A stretch of DNA of 5,031 nucleotides from Rhodoferax sp. (GCA_028292305.1 JAQGMQ010000206.1:1-5031), one strand, 5' to 3'; shown: positions 1-5,031, counted from the stretch's first letter. A program made the numbers and translations. The notes: generated from the sequence alone by a model not told the origin.

Positions 1-29
1 CGCATCCAGCCTGAACTGACGCACTGACC

Positions 30-2006
30 ATGGCCCAGGACGAACCGCCGCAGCCATCCGGCTTGTTCTCGAAGGTCGTCAAGTTCGTTCGCAACCCGAC
101 GATGAACTGGTCCGACCTCGACCAGCCCGAGGCCGACAAGGAAAGCGTCTACAGCAAGCAGATGCTCAAGGAGATGATCGAGCGCAAGCGCCGCAACGAC
201 TTCGTGCGGCGCCGCGAGTTCGACCAGCTCCGAAAACTGCGCCAGCGCGAAGCCCTGACCGGCGTGGCCCCCGGTGCCGACGACGCCGGCCGGCCTTCGT
301 TCTTTCAGAGCAGCCTGCCCTCCAAATCCGAAGACCGCGCCGGCACGCTGAAGAAGATCGACGAGATCGAAGCGCAGATGTCGATGCAGTGGTGGAAGTC
401 GAAAGACGTCGGCGCCTCCACGCCGGTGCCGCTGTCTTCCCGTGCCTCGCTCGTGCCCGATGCGCGTGCCGATATCCGCGCCGATGGCCGGCCCGACGTG
501 CTCAGCCTGACGGACGACGCGGATGTGTCTGATTCCGCCGTGGCCCGCCACTACGCGCCCACCGTGCCCGCTTCGCTGCCGGGGCACCTGCACGGCGACG
601 ATCTCGGTGGCCATCGCGGCGACATGCTGCGCCGCGCGCAGCCGCCGGCAGATTCCGGCTACCCCGGCGGTGCGTCCTATGCCGCCACCGAGGTGTCGCC
701 GCTTTTCGGTGCGCCGGGCGCCGCCTCACAGCGCGCTTATGGCGCGCCGGCCGCGCCGGTGCACGAGCCGATGATCGACATGCTGGCCGCGTTGAACGAC
801 AGCCTCGAGCTCGACTACGACGCCGCTCCGCCCGAATCCGCCGATGTGCCCGACTTCGTGCACGCGCCCGAACTTGAAGAAGCCGCGATCCGTTTCGCCA
901 ATGGCGACGACGCCGGTGCCGAAGCCGCCATCCTGGCCGTGCTGGACGCCGAGCCCGAGCACATGGGCCCGACGGAGACCTGGATGACGCTGTTCGACCT
1001 GTACCGGGCCACCAACCAGCAGGACCGCTTCGATACCGTCGGCATCGACTTCGCTACGCGCTTCGGCCGCTCGGCGCCGCCTTGGTTCTCCATGCCTGCA
1101 CTGGCCGGCAACCCGAAGGCGCCCGAGCCCGCACCTGGCCAGCGCGCCGGCGGCAGACCGGGCGCGGCAGCAAGTGGCGTTCGGCCGCCAGGATTCAACT
1201 GGAGCAGCCCCAGCATCATGGGCGCCAGCGCCGTGCTCGGCCTGCAGTCGATGGTGCAGTCCAGGTCGCCGCAAACGCTGCGCCTGAACTGGGACAGCCT
1301 GCTGTCGCTTGACGTGGCCGCCCTCGACGGGCTGAGCCTGCTGCTGGCCGATCTGGCCGACCAGCAGGTGCAGCTGGTGTTTGCCGACGGCGAACGCCTG
1401 GAGGCGGTGGTCAAGGCCGCGACCAGGTCGGGCGACCGCTCGGTCAACCAGGCCTGGTGGCGCCTGCGGCTCGAGCTGCTGCGCATCATGCAGCGACCCG
1501 ATGAGTTCGATCTGGTGGCGCTGGAGTACTGCATTACCTACGAGGTGTCGCCACCGTCATGGCGGCCGGTGCGCTGCGAGTTCTCGGTGGTGCATGCCGG
1601 CGATTACGACGGCATGCTGCCGGACGACGGTGGCCTGCCCGCCGAACCCGAAGCGTATGCGCCTTCCGACTTCAAACCCACCGATTTCGTCCACAGCAGC
1701 CTGCCGGCCGTGCAGCCGACCGCCGCCGTCGGCATGGGCACCTTGTCCGGGCTGGTGCTGGGCGACGCCACGCAGGCGCTGGCGTCGATGGAAAACGCAG
1801 TGAAGGAGGGCGGCCTGCTGGTCATCTCCTGCGACCACCTGATGCGCATCGACTTCTCGGCCGCGGGCTCGGTACTGAATTGGGCCGCGACCCAGCAGGG
1901 CGCCGGCCGGCGCGTGGAGTTCCGCGGCCTGCACCGGCTGGTGGCGATCTTCTTCAACGTCATCGGCATCAACGAGAACGCGAAAATAATTCCCCGGCGG
2001 AATTGA
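30..2006 (+). CDS. STAS-domain protein with TPR-like middle region, function unknown
   Basis: This 658-residue protein has no signal peptide or membrane segment, so it is probably cytoplasmic. Residues 1-35 form a short N-terminal motif containing NPTMNWSDLD. Residues 37-76 are highly charged and probably helical or coiled-coil (KEMIERKRRNDF, then RRREFDQLRKLRQRE). Residues 77-275 look mostly disordered and rich in Ala, Pro and Asp. Residues 279-357 resemble a TPR-like helical unit (AAIRFANGDDAGAEAAIL, then WMTLFDLYRATNQQDRFD). A Gly/Pro/Ala linker follows. Residues 414-470 look like a first STAS-like half, and 569-655 look like a STAS-type fold (GLLVISCDHLMRIDFSAAGS, then VEFRGLHRLVAIFFNVIGI). 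STAS domains commonly act in anti-sigma antagonist or partner-binding roles; which applies here is unknown. The ATG at 30 is the first in frame and has no clear Shine-Dalgarno; bases 1-29 show nothing identifiable. I recall similar proteins beside hslV in Comamonadaceae. The reading frame is secure and the function is not. Confidence 0.85.
   Translation: MAQDEPPQPSGLFSKVVKFVRNPTMNWSDLDQPEADKESVYSKQMLKEMIERKRRNDFVRRREFDQLRKLRQREALTGVAPGADDAGRPSFFQSSLPSKSEDRAGTLKKIDEIEAQMSMQWWKSKDVGASTPVPLSSRASLVPDARADIRADGRPDVLSLTDDADVSDSAVARHYAPTVPASLPGHLHGDDLGGHRGDMLRRAQPPADSGYPGGASYAATEVSPLFGAPGAASQRAYGAPAAPVHEPMIDMLAALNDSLELDYDAAPPESADVPDFVHAPELEEAAIRFANGDDAGAEAAILAVLDAEPEHMGPTETWMTLFDLYRATNQQDRFDTVGIDFATRFGRSAPPWFSMPALAGNPKAPEPAPGQRAGGRPGAAASGVRPPGFNWSSPSIMGASAVLGLQSMVQSRSPQTLRLNWDSLLSLDVAALDGLSLLLADLADQQVQLVFADGERLEAVVKAATRSGDRSVNQAWWRLRLELLRIMQRPDEFDLVALEYCITYEVSPPSWRPVRCEFSVVHAGDYDGMLPDDGGLPAEPEAYAPSDFKPTDFVHSSLPAVQPTAAVGMGTLSGLVLGDATQALASMENAVKEGGLLVISCDHLMRIDFSAAGSVLNWAATQQGAGRRVEFRGLHRLVAIFFNVIGINENAKIIPRRN
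1988..2004 (+). repeat. 6-bp inverted repeat overlapping the end of the STAS gene
   Basis: AATTCC (1988-1993) and GGAATT (1999-2004) are perfectly complementary across a 5-nt loop, ending two bases before the gene ends. The next stretch is GC-rich with no T-run, so this is not a standard intrinsic terminator. It may only be a weak 3'-end hairpin. Confidence 0.35.
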
Positions 2007-2008
2007 CC

Positions 2009-2133
2009 GGGCAGGCGGTCGGCCCGCCAGCCCGCAGTCCCGCCAGCCCGCCAGCCCGCCAGCCCGCAATCCCGCCCGGTTGTTCGCTTCCTCCCGTTCC
2101 GCGAGAGGACTGGGTTGGGGGCAGGCGGTCGGC
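2009..2133. repeat. 15-bp direct repeat (2009-2023 and 2119-2133)
   Basis: The 15-mer GGGCAGGCGGTCGGC occurs exactly twice, 110 bp apart, on either side of the 8-bp tandem array. The first copy's last base is the first base of the array. The arrangement could reflect a local duplication, or two copies of an intergenic repeat or binding site. Neither the repeat nor its surroundings match an insertion sequence that I recognise. Confidence 0.6.
2023..2078. repeat. 8-bp tandem repeat, seven units (microsatellite-like)
   Basis: Seven consecutive 8-bp units run without a break. Units 1, 3, 4 and 5 (starting at 2023, 2039, 2047 and 2055) are exactly CCCGCCAG. Units 2, 6 and 7 are variants (CCCGCAGT, CCCGCAAT, CCCGCCCG), and every unit starts with CCCGC. 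The array lies 17 bp after the STAS stop codon and about 250 bp before hslV. A unit length not divisible by three and nearly pure central copies are typical of slippage-prone repeats, but the array is non-coding here. Confidence 0.85.
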
Positions 2134-2180
2134 GACGCAAGCGGCCGTCGACACCTATACACGCCGTGCGCGCATCCCAG

Positions 2181-2200
2181 CCTTCCTCCCGGTGGGAAGG
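2181..2200 (+). repeat. Small hairpin in the hslV upstream spacer
   Basis: CCTTCC (2181-2186) pairs with GGAAGG (2195-2200), with one further possible T-G pair inside and a 6-nt loop. No T-run follows (the next bases are CGCAAG), so it is not a typical intrinsic terminator. It may be a degenerate terminator of the STAS transcript or a chance palindrome. Confidence 0.3.
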
Positions 2201-2291
2201 CGCAAGCCACGGGCCGCATGCCGGGCCGGACGCCATCGCAATGCCCTGATCGGCAGAGGCCATCACGCCGGTGCAACTTTTGGTTTCCGCG

Positions 2292-2320
2292 CTTGCAATG
2301 CCCAGAACTCATCCTCAAAT
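2292..2320 (+). promoter_or_regulatory. Probable sigma-32 (heat-shock) promoter of hslV
   Basis: CTTGCAA (2292-2298) differs at one position from the sigma-32 -35 element CTTGAAA. After a 14-nt spacer, CCTCAAAT (2313-2320) matches the -10 consensus CCCCATNT at most positions, with T for C at position 3 and A for T at position 6. The elements and spacing match the known heat-shock control of hslVU in proteobacteria. The -10 ends only 8 bases before the hslV ATG, so transcription should start at about 2326-2329 and leave almost no leader. The match is imperfect and the call is by eye. Confidence 0.55.
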
Positions 2321-2328
2321 AAGTGCTT

Positions 2329-2874
2329 ATGGAACAGTTTCACGGTACCACCATCATCAGCGTCCGCCGGCAAACGCCGCAGGGCATGCAGGTCGCCATC
2401 GGCGGCGACGGCCAGGTCACGCTGGGCAGCATCGTCATCAAGGGCTCGGCGCGCAAGGTCAGAAAGCTCTACCACGACAAGGTGCTGGCCGGCTTAGCAG
2501 GCGCCACGGCCGACGCCTTCACGTTGTTCGAGCGCTTCGAAGGCAAGCTCGAGAAGCACCAGGGGCACCTGGTCAGGGCCGCCATCGAGCTCACCAAGGA
2601 CTGGCGCACCGACCGCGTGCTGCGGCGCCTGGAGGCCATGCTGGCCGTGGCTGACAGCGAGGCTTCGTTGATCATCACCGGCAACGGCGACGTGCTCGAA
2701 CCCGAGCGTGGCATCGTGGCCATCGGCTCCGGCGGCGCCTATGCGCAGTCGGCCGCGATCGGGCTGCTGGAGAACACCGAACTATCGGCGCGCGACATCG
2801 TCAAGAAATCGCTGGAGAACGCCGGCGAAGTCTGCATCTACACCAACATGCACCACACCATCGAGACTCTGTAA
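2329..2874 (+). CDS. hslV: ATP-dependent protease HslVU, peptidase subunit HslV
   Basis: HslV is a threonine peptidase related to proteasome beta subunits. It assembles into two stacked hexameric rings in the cytoplasm and degrades proteins unfolded by HslU. The 181-residue product starts MEQFHGTTI. Removal of the six-residue propeptide would expose Thr7 as the catalytic N-terminal threonine. Also visible are GGDGQ (25-29), Lys43 in the position of E. coli catalytic Lys33, Gly55 at the oxyanion-hole position, the TADAFTLFE and HQGHLV motifs, LIITGNGDV, the GSGG motif, and the C-terminal HTIETL. I chose ATG 2329 over the in-frame GTG at 2323 because family members start MEQ(F/Y)HG. No Shine-Dalgarno precedes it. 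One oddity is Leu56, encoded by the rare codon TTA, where E. coli and relatives have Phe next to the oxyanion Gly. Length is family-typical, and identity is very secure. Confidence 0.97.
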   Translation: MEQFHGTTIISVRRQTPQGMQVAIGGDGQVTLGSIVIKGSARKVRKLYHDKVLAGLAGATADAFTLFERFEGKLEKHQGHLVRAAIELTKDWRTDRVLRRLEAMLAVADSEASLIITGNGDVLEPERGIVAIGSGGAYAQSAAIGLLENTELSARDIVKKSLENAGEVCIYTNMHHTIETL

Positions 2875-2919
2875 AAGGCTATGGCGCCGCGCCAGGCCGA
2901 TCACGTCGTGTAGCGCCTA

Positions 2920-2946
2920 CCCCTCGCAGGGGGCCGCGCCAGCGGC
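2920..2946 (+). repeat. Two adjacent hairpins between hslV and hslU (REP-like)
   Basis: CCCCT (2920-2924) pairs with AGGGG (2928-2932) over a 3-nt loop. Directly after, GCCGC (2933-2937) pairs with GCGGC (2942-2946) over a 4-nt loop. Back-to-back GC-rich stem-loops in an otherwise featureless 177-bp spacer resemble the REP-type intergenic palindromes common in Burkholderiales; that is inference. No T-run follows, so full termination is unlikely. Such structures can set the 3' end or stability of the upstream message, here hslV. Confidence 0.45.
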
Positions 2947-3051
2947 TCGGCAACGGCGCTCCTGCGCGGGTCGGACGGCCGGTTGCGCGGTGTCTCTGGA
3001 ATGAAAACAGCTCCCGTCTGGCCCAGTGCTGGCGCATTCAAGAATCTATCT

Positions 3052-4383
3052 ATGTCTTCCATGACCCCCCAGGAAATCGTCTCCGAACTTGACCACCACA
3101 TCGTCGGCCAGCGCGACGCCAAGCGCGCCGTGGCCATTGCCCTGCGCAACCGCTGGCGGCGGCAGCAGGTGGACGAGAAACTGCGCTTCGAGATCACACC
3201 CAAGAACATCCTGATGATCGGGCCCACGGGTGTCGGCAAGACCGAGATCGCGCGCCGGCTGGCGCGGCTGGCGGACGCGCCTTTCATCAAGGTCGAGGCC
3301 ACCAAGTTCACCGAGGTCGGCTATGTCGGCAAGGACGTCGATTCGATCATCCGCGACCTGGCCGACATCGCCATCAAGCAGACGCGCGAAACCGAAATGA
3401 AGAAGGTGCGCCTGCGGGCCGAAGACGCGGCCGAAGAGCGCATCCTCGACATCCTGATTCCGTCCGCGCGCGCCCCTGAAGAGGCGGGCGCCGCGCCGCA
3501 GCTGTAAGGCCCGTCGCGCCTGTCGTTCCTCAAGAAGTTGCGCTAACACCAGCTGGACGACAAGGAGATCGAGATCGACGTGGCCGACGTGCGCACGCAG
3601 CTCGAGATCATGGGCCCGCCCGGCATGGAGGAAATGACCGAGCAGCTGCGCGGCATGTTCAGCCAGGCCGGCGCACCCAAGCGCAAGACACGCAAGCTGA
3701 AGATCAGCGAGGCGATGAAGCTCCTGATCGAAGAGGAGGCCGGCAAGCTGGTGAACGAGGAAGAGATCAAGACCCGGGCCATCTTCAACGCCGAGCAGAA
3801 CGGCATCGTCTTCATCGACGAGATCGACAAGGTGACCTCGCGCAGCGAAGGCAGCGGCGCCGAGGTGTCGCGCCAGGGCGTGCAGCGCGATCTGCTGCCG
3901 CTGGTCGAGGGCACAACGGTGTCGACCAAATACGGCCCGATCAAGACCGACCACATCCTGTTCATCGCCTCGGGCGCTTTCCACTTGAGCCGGCCCAGCG
4001 ACCTGATTCCCGAACTGCAGGGGCGGTTTCCGATCCGGGTGGAGTTGCAGTCGCTGTCGGTGCAGGATTTCGAAGCCATCCTCACCCAGACCCATGCCTC
4101 GCTGGTGAAGCAATACCAGGCCTTGCTGGCCACCGAAAAGGTGACGCTCGAGTTCTCGCCCGAAGGCCTGACACGTCTCGCGCACATTGCGTTCGACGTG
4201 AACGAAAGGACCGAGAATATCGGTGCGCGCCGGCTGTCGACAGTGATGGAGCGGCTGCTGGACGAGGTCAGTTTCGATGCCACCAGGCTCGAAGGCCAGA
4301 CCATCGTGATCGACGCGGCCTACGTGGACGGCCGGCTCAAGGAACTGAGCAAGAACGAAGATTTGTCGCGCTACATTCTTTGA
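3052..4383 (+). pseudogene. hslU: HslVU unfoldase HslU, interrupted by two in-frame stops
   Basis: HslU is the hexameric AAA+ ATPase that unfolds substrates and feeds them into HslV. The frame spans 444 codons, giving the 443-position length of E. coli HslU with no indel. It keeps the N-terminus MSSMTPQEIVSELD, Walker A GPTGVGKT (56-63), the pore motif GYVG (90-93), Walker B IVFIDEID with Asp256 and Glu257, the PELQGRFPIRVEL segment, the NERTENIGARRL segment, and the C-terminal DLSRYIL tail that docks into HslV. TAA codons at 3505-3507 (codon 152) and 3544-3546 (codon 165) split it in the I domain, leaving a 151-residue N-terminal piece and a downstream piece. Neighbouring normally conserved residues are also altered (RLSFLKKLR-stop-H where E. 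coli has RQAFRKKLREG). The start follows the family; no Shine-Dalgarno is visible. Either a recent pseudogene, a sequence error, or a split gene; the first two are more likely. Confidence 0.9.
3562..3582 (+). promoter_or_regulatory. Possible internal ribosome-binding site and GTG start within hslU
   Basis: After the second TAA (3544-3546), AAGGAG at 3562-3567 is a strong Shine-Dalgarno match. It is followed 12 nt later by an in-frame GTG at 3580, from which the frame stays open to 4383 (267 residues). In-frame ATG codons at 3610 and 3625 are alternatives. The AAGGAG also encodes part of the conserved DDKEIEID segment, so it may be coincidental, and the spacing is longer than ideal. No experimental support is available. 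Confidence 0.25.
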
Positions 4384-4430
4384 GGAGTGCTGGCGTTATC
4401 TACAGTGTCAAGCGCTGGGTGCTTTTCACC

Positions 4431-4463
4431 TTCTGAACTGAAGATGAGACGACACCTTCAGAA
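4431..4463 (+). repeat. Overlapping inverted repeats downstream of hslU
   Basis: TTCTGAA (4431-4437) is the exact reverse complement of TTCAGAA (4457-4463). Within it, CTGAAG (4438-4443) can instead pair with CTTCAG (4456-4461). The two stems share the 3' arm and are mutually exclusive. They could be part of a 3' end for the hslU transcript, but they lack a T-run directly after. Confidence 0.35.
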
Positions 4464-4559
4464 CGCAATCTAAGTGCTTAATTTAGAACGACTTTTTCTC
4501 TCAACTCTACATTCGAGATGGCGGCTAAGTTGTTGATTTGATTACAAAAAATACGTGCG

Positions 4560-4594
4560 TTGACTCCGGCTGAGTGTGCTTTTCCTGCTACAGT
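4560..4594 (+). promoter_or_regulatory. Putative mraZ promoter
   Basis: An extended -10 sequence, TGCTACAGT (4586-4594), sits just ahead of the MraZ boxes, and a good -35-like TTGACT lies at 4560-4565. The gap between them (23 nt) is too long for a standard sigma-70 pair, so either the extended -10 acts with a poor -35 or the true -10 is different. The location, immediately upstream of and overlapping the operator, is where an mraZ promoter is expected. Confidence 0.35.
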
Positions 4595-4625
4595 GCAAAA
4601 AAGTGCAATTAAGTGGTGAAAAGTG
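4591..4625 (+). promoter_or_regulatory. MraZ operator: four AGTG boxes at exact 10-bp spacing
   Basis: CAGTG at 4591, then AAGTG at 4601, 4611 and 4621, repeat with an exact 10-bp period, so 5-nt boxes alternate with 5-nt spacers. MraZ proteins are known to bind short direct repeats in this helical phasing upstream of their own gene (TGGGN boxes with 5-nt spacers in E. coli, AAAGTG-type boxes in Mycoplasma). The first box overlaps the putative -10, which suits autoregulation of the dcw cluster. The periodicity is directly visible; the binding is inferred. Confidence 0.8.
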
Positions 4626-4635
4626 CCGTCGCATG

Positions 4636-4669
4636 GCCCACTTGCTTGCAAAACCTTGCGAGGGTGGGC
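4636..4669 (+). promoter_or_regulatory. Hairpin in the mraZ leader next to the start codon
   Basis: GCCCAC (4636-4641) pairs perfectly with GTGGGC (4664-4669), and two further T-G pairs can extend the stem inward. The 3' arm lies directly between the likely Shine-Dalgarno GAGG (4660-4663) and the GTG start at 4674, and the extension would involve part of the GAGG itself. It could restrict ribosome access. No T-run follows, so it is not a terminator. Confidence 0.4.
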
Positions 4670-4673
4670 TGTT

Positions 4674-5031
4674 GTGTTTCAAGGGGCTTCGTCTCTAAGT
4701 CTGGATGCCAAGGGGCGGCTATCGGTGCCGACCCGGTACCGTGACGTCCTGAGCGCGACAGCCGCGGGCCAGCTCACCATCACCAAACACCCGCACGGCT
4801 GCCTCATGGTGTTTCCCGGCCCCGAGTGGGACAAGTTCCGCGAGCGCATCGCCGAACTGCCCATGTCCGCGCAGTGGTGGAAGCGAATTTTCCTGGGTAA
4901 CGCCATGGACGTCGAGATGGACGGGACCGGCCGGGTGCTGGTGTCGCCCGAGCTGCGCGAAGGCGCCGGCATCTCGAAGGAAACCATGCTGCTGGGCATG
5001 GGCAACCATTTCGAGCTCTGGGACAAGGCGA
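4674..5031 (+). CDS. mraZ: Transcriptional regulator MraZ (partial, runs off window end)
   Basis: MraZ is the DNA-binding regulator encoded first in the division and cell-wall (dcw) cluster; it controls its own operon. The window holds the first 119 codons of a protein that is usually about 140-150 residues. Both halves of its tandem SpoVT/AbrB-like fold are visible, each with the signature DxxGR: DAKGRLSVP (11-19) and DGTGRVLV (83-90). WWKRIFLGNAMDVEMD links them, as in other family members. The start is GTG at 4674, giving MFQGASSLSLD, the family-typical N-terminus. A GAGG at 4660-4663 is a plausible Shine-Dalgarno with 10-nt spacing, partly masked by a leader hairpin. The operator-like AGTG array at 4591-4625 indicates autoregulation. 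Downstream genes such as rsmH and ftsL would be expected beyond the window. No defect is seen. Confidence 0.96.
   Translation, partial: MFQGASSLSLDAKGRLSVPTRYRDVLSATAAGQLTITKHPHGCLMVFPGPEWDKFRERIAELPMSAQWWKRIFLGNAMDVEMDGTGRVLVSPELREGAGISKETMLLGMGNHFELWDKA

Larger units (their letters stand above)
2007..2328. other. Gene-free spacer between the STAS gene and hslV
   Basis: No convincing protein is encoded in these 322 bases; the open frames crossing it are extensions or shadows of neighbours with Pro/Arg/Ala-rich low-complexity translations. It holds an 8-bp tandem repeat (2023-2078), a 15-bp direct repeat (2009-2023 and 2119-2133), a small hairpin (2181-2200) and a heat-shock-type promoter immediately before hslV. 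The promoter suggests that hslV is transcribed independently of the STAS gene. No intrinsic terminator with a U-tract is visible. Confidence 0.7.
4384..4673. other. AT-richer regulatory spacer between hslU and mraZ
   Basis: These 290 bases have clearly lower GC than the flanking genes, especially about 4465-4620, and encode no recognisable protein. The first part holds weak inverted repeats around 4431-4463. The second part holds the mraZ promoter region, four MraZ-type boxes and a leader hairpin. I see no strong intrinsic terminator for hslU; the T5 run at 4493-4497 follows only a weak AT-rich stem (4469-4473 with 4483-4487). Confidence 0.7.

Noticed and set aside
2023..2078. CRISPR array
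   Set aside because: The units are 8 bp and contiguous with no spacers, so this is a simple tandem repeat.
1557..2318. Minus-strand open frames (253 and 220 codons) across the end of the STAS gene and the spacer
   Set aside because: They overlap the STAS coding frame, their spacer part is the translated tandem repeat (Gly/Trp/Arg/Ala runs), and no family is recognisable.
1559..2497. 312-codon plus-strand frame joining the STAS gene end to hslV
   Set aside because: Arg/Ala/Gly-rich translation overlapping two real genes in another frame, with no conserved motif.
3001..3051. Upstream in-frame ATG (3001) as the hslU start
   Set aside because: It would add 17 non-conserved residues; the family N-terminus MSxMTP begins at 3052.
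3505..3546. TAA reassigned to an amino acid
   Set aside because: hslV ends in TAA exactly where the family ends, and the other complete genes end normally; reassignment is not needed.
3046..4185. 379-codon open frame on the minus strand opposite hslU
   Set aside because: It lies opposite the strongly conserved HslU frame, and its translation is Leu/His/Asp-rich with no recognisable motif, as expected of an antisense shadow in high-GC DNA.
3052..4383. Frameshift as the cause of the hslU interruption
   Set aside because: Both halves are in the same frame and the total length equals that of E. coli HslU, so substitutions rather than an indel explain the stops.
4400..4595. Short repeated words CTACAGTG (4400 and 4588) and GTGCTTTTC (4419 and 4576) in the mraZ spacer
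   Set aside because: Words of 8-9 bases recurring in about 290 bp are plausible by chance, and their order is swapped between the two places.

Overview
The window is high-GC coding DNA on the + strand, and its gene order and protein sequences fit a betaproteobacterium of the order Burkholderiales, most likely family Comamonadaceae. The evidence is the HslV N-terminus MEQFHGTTI, an MraZ beginning MFQGASSLSLDAKGR, and the order STAS-domain protein - hslV - hslU - mraZ. The family assignment is inferred from remembered homologues, not from a search.

Layout: (1) 30-2006, a large, poorly characterised cytoplasmic protein with a TPR-like middle and a C-terminal STAS-type domain. (2) 2007-2328, a gene-free spacer with seven tandem copies of an 8-bp unit, a 15-bp direct repeat 110 bp apart, small hairpins, and a heat-shock (sigma-32) type promoter that almost touches the next start codon. 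(3) 2329-2874, hslV, the peptidase of the HslVU protease, which appears intact. (4) 2875-3051, a spacer with two adjacent REP-like hairpins. (5) 3052-4383, hslU, the AAA+ unfoldase partner. It has family-typical length and motifs but is broken by two in-frame TAA codons (codons 152 and 165) in the I domain. (6) 4384-4673, an AT-richer regulatory spacer with four 10-bp-spaced AGTG boxes matching an MraZ operator, then a leader hairpin. (7) 4674 to the window end, the first 119 codons of mraZ, the regulator at the head of the division and cell-wall (dcw) cluster.

How the genes work together: HslV forms a double-ring peptidase that is essentially inactive without HslU, which unfolds substrates and opens HslV through its C-terminal tail. 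The stops in hslU therefore predict a lost or reduced protease, unless they are sequence errors or the downstream part is separately translated. An AAGGAG followed by an in-frame GTG lies just after the second stop. mraZ belongs to a separate, self-regulated transcription unit.

I did not find a clearly new system. The points most worth a second look are the interrupted hslU, the near-leaderless layout of hslV, the 8-bp tandem repeat, and the MraZ operator with its leader hairpin.
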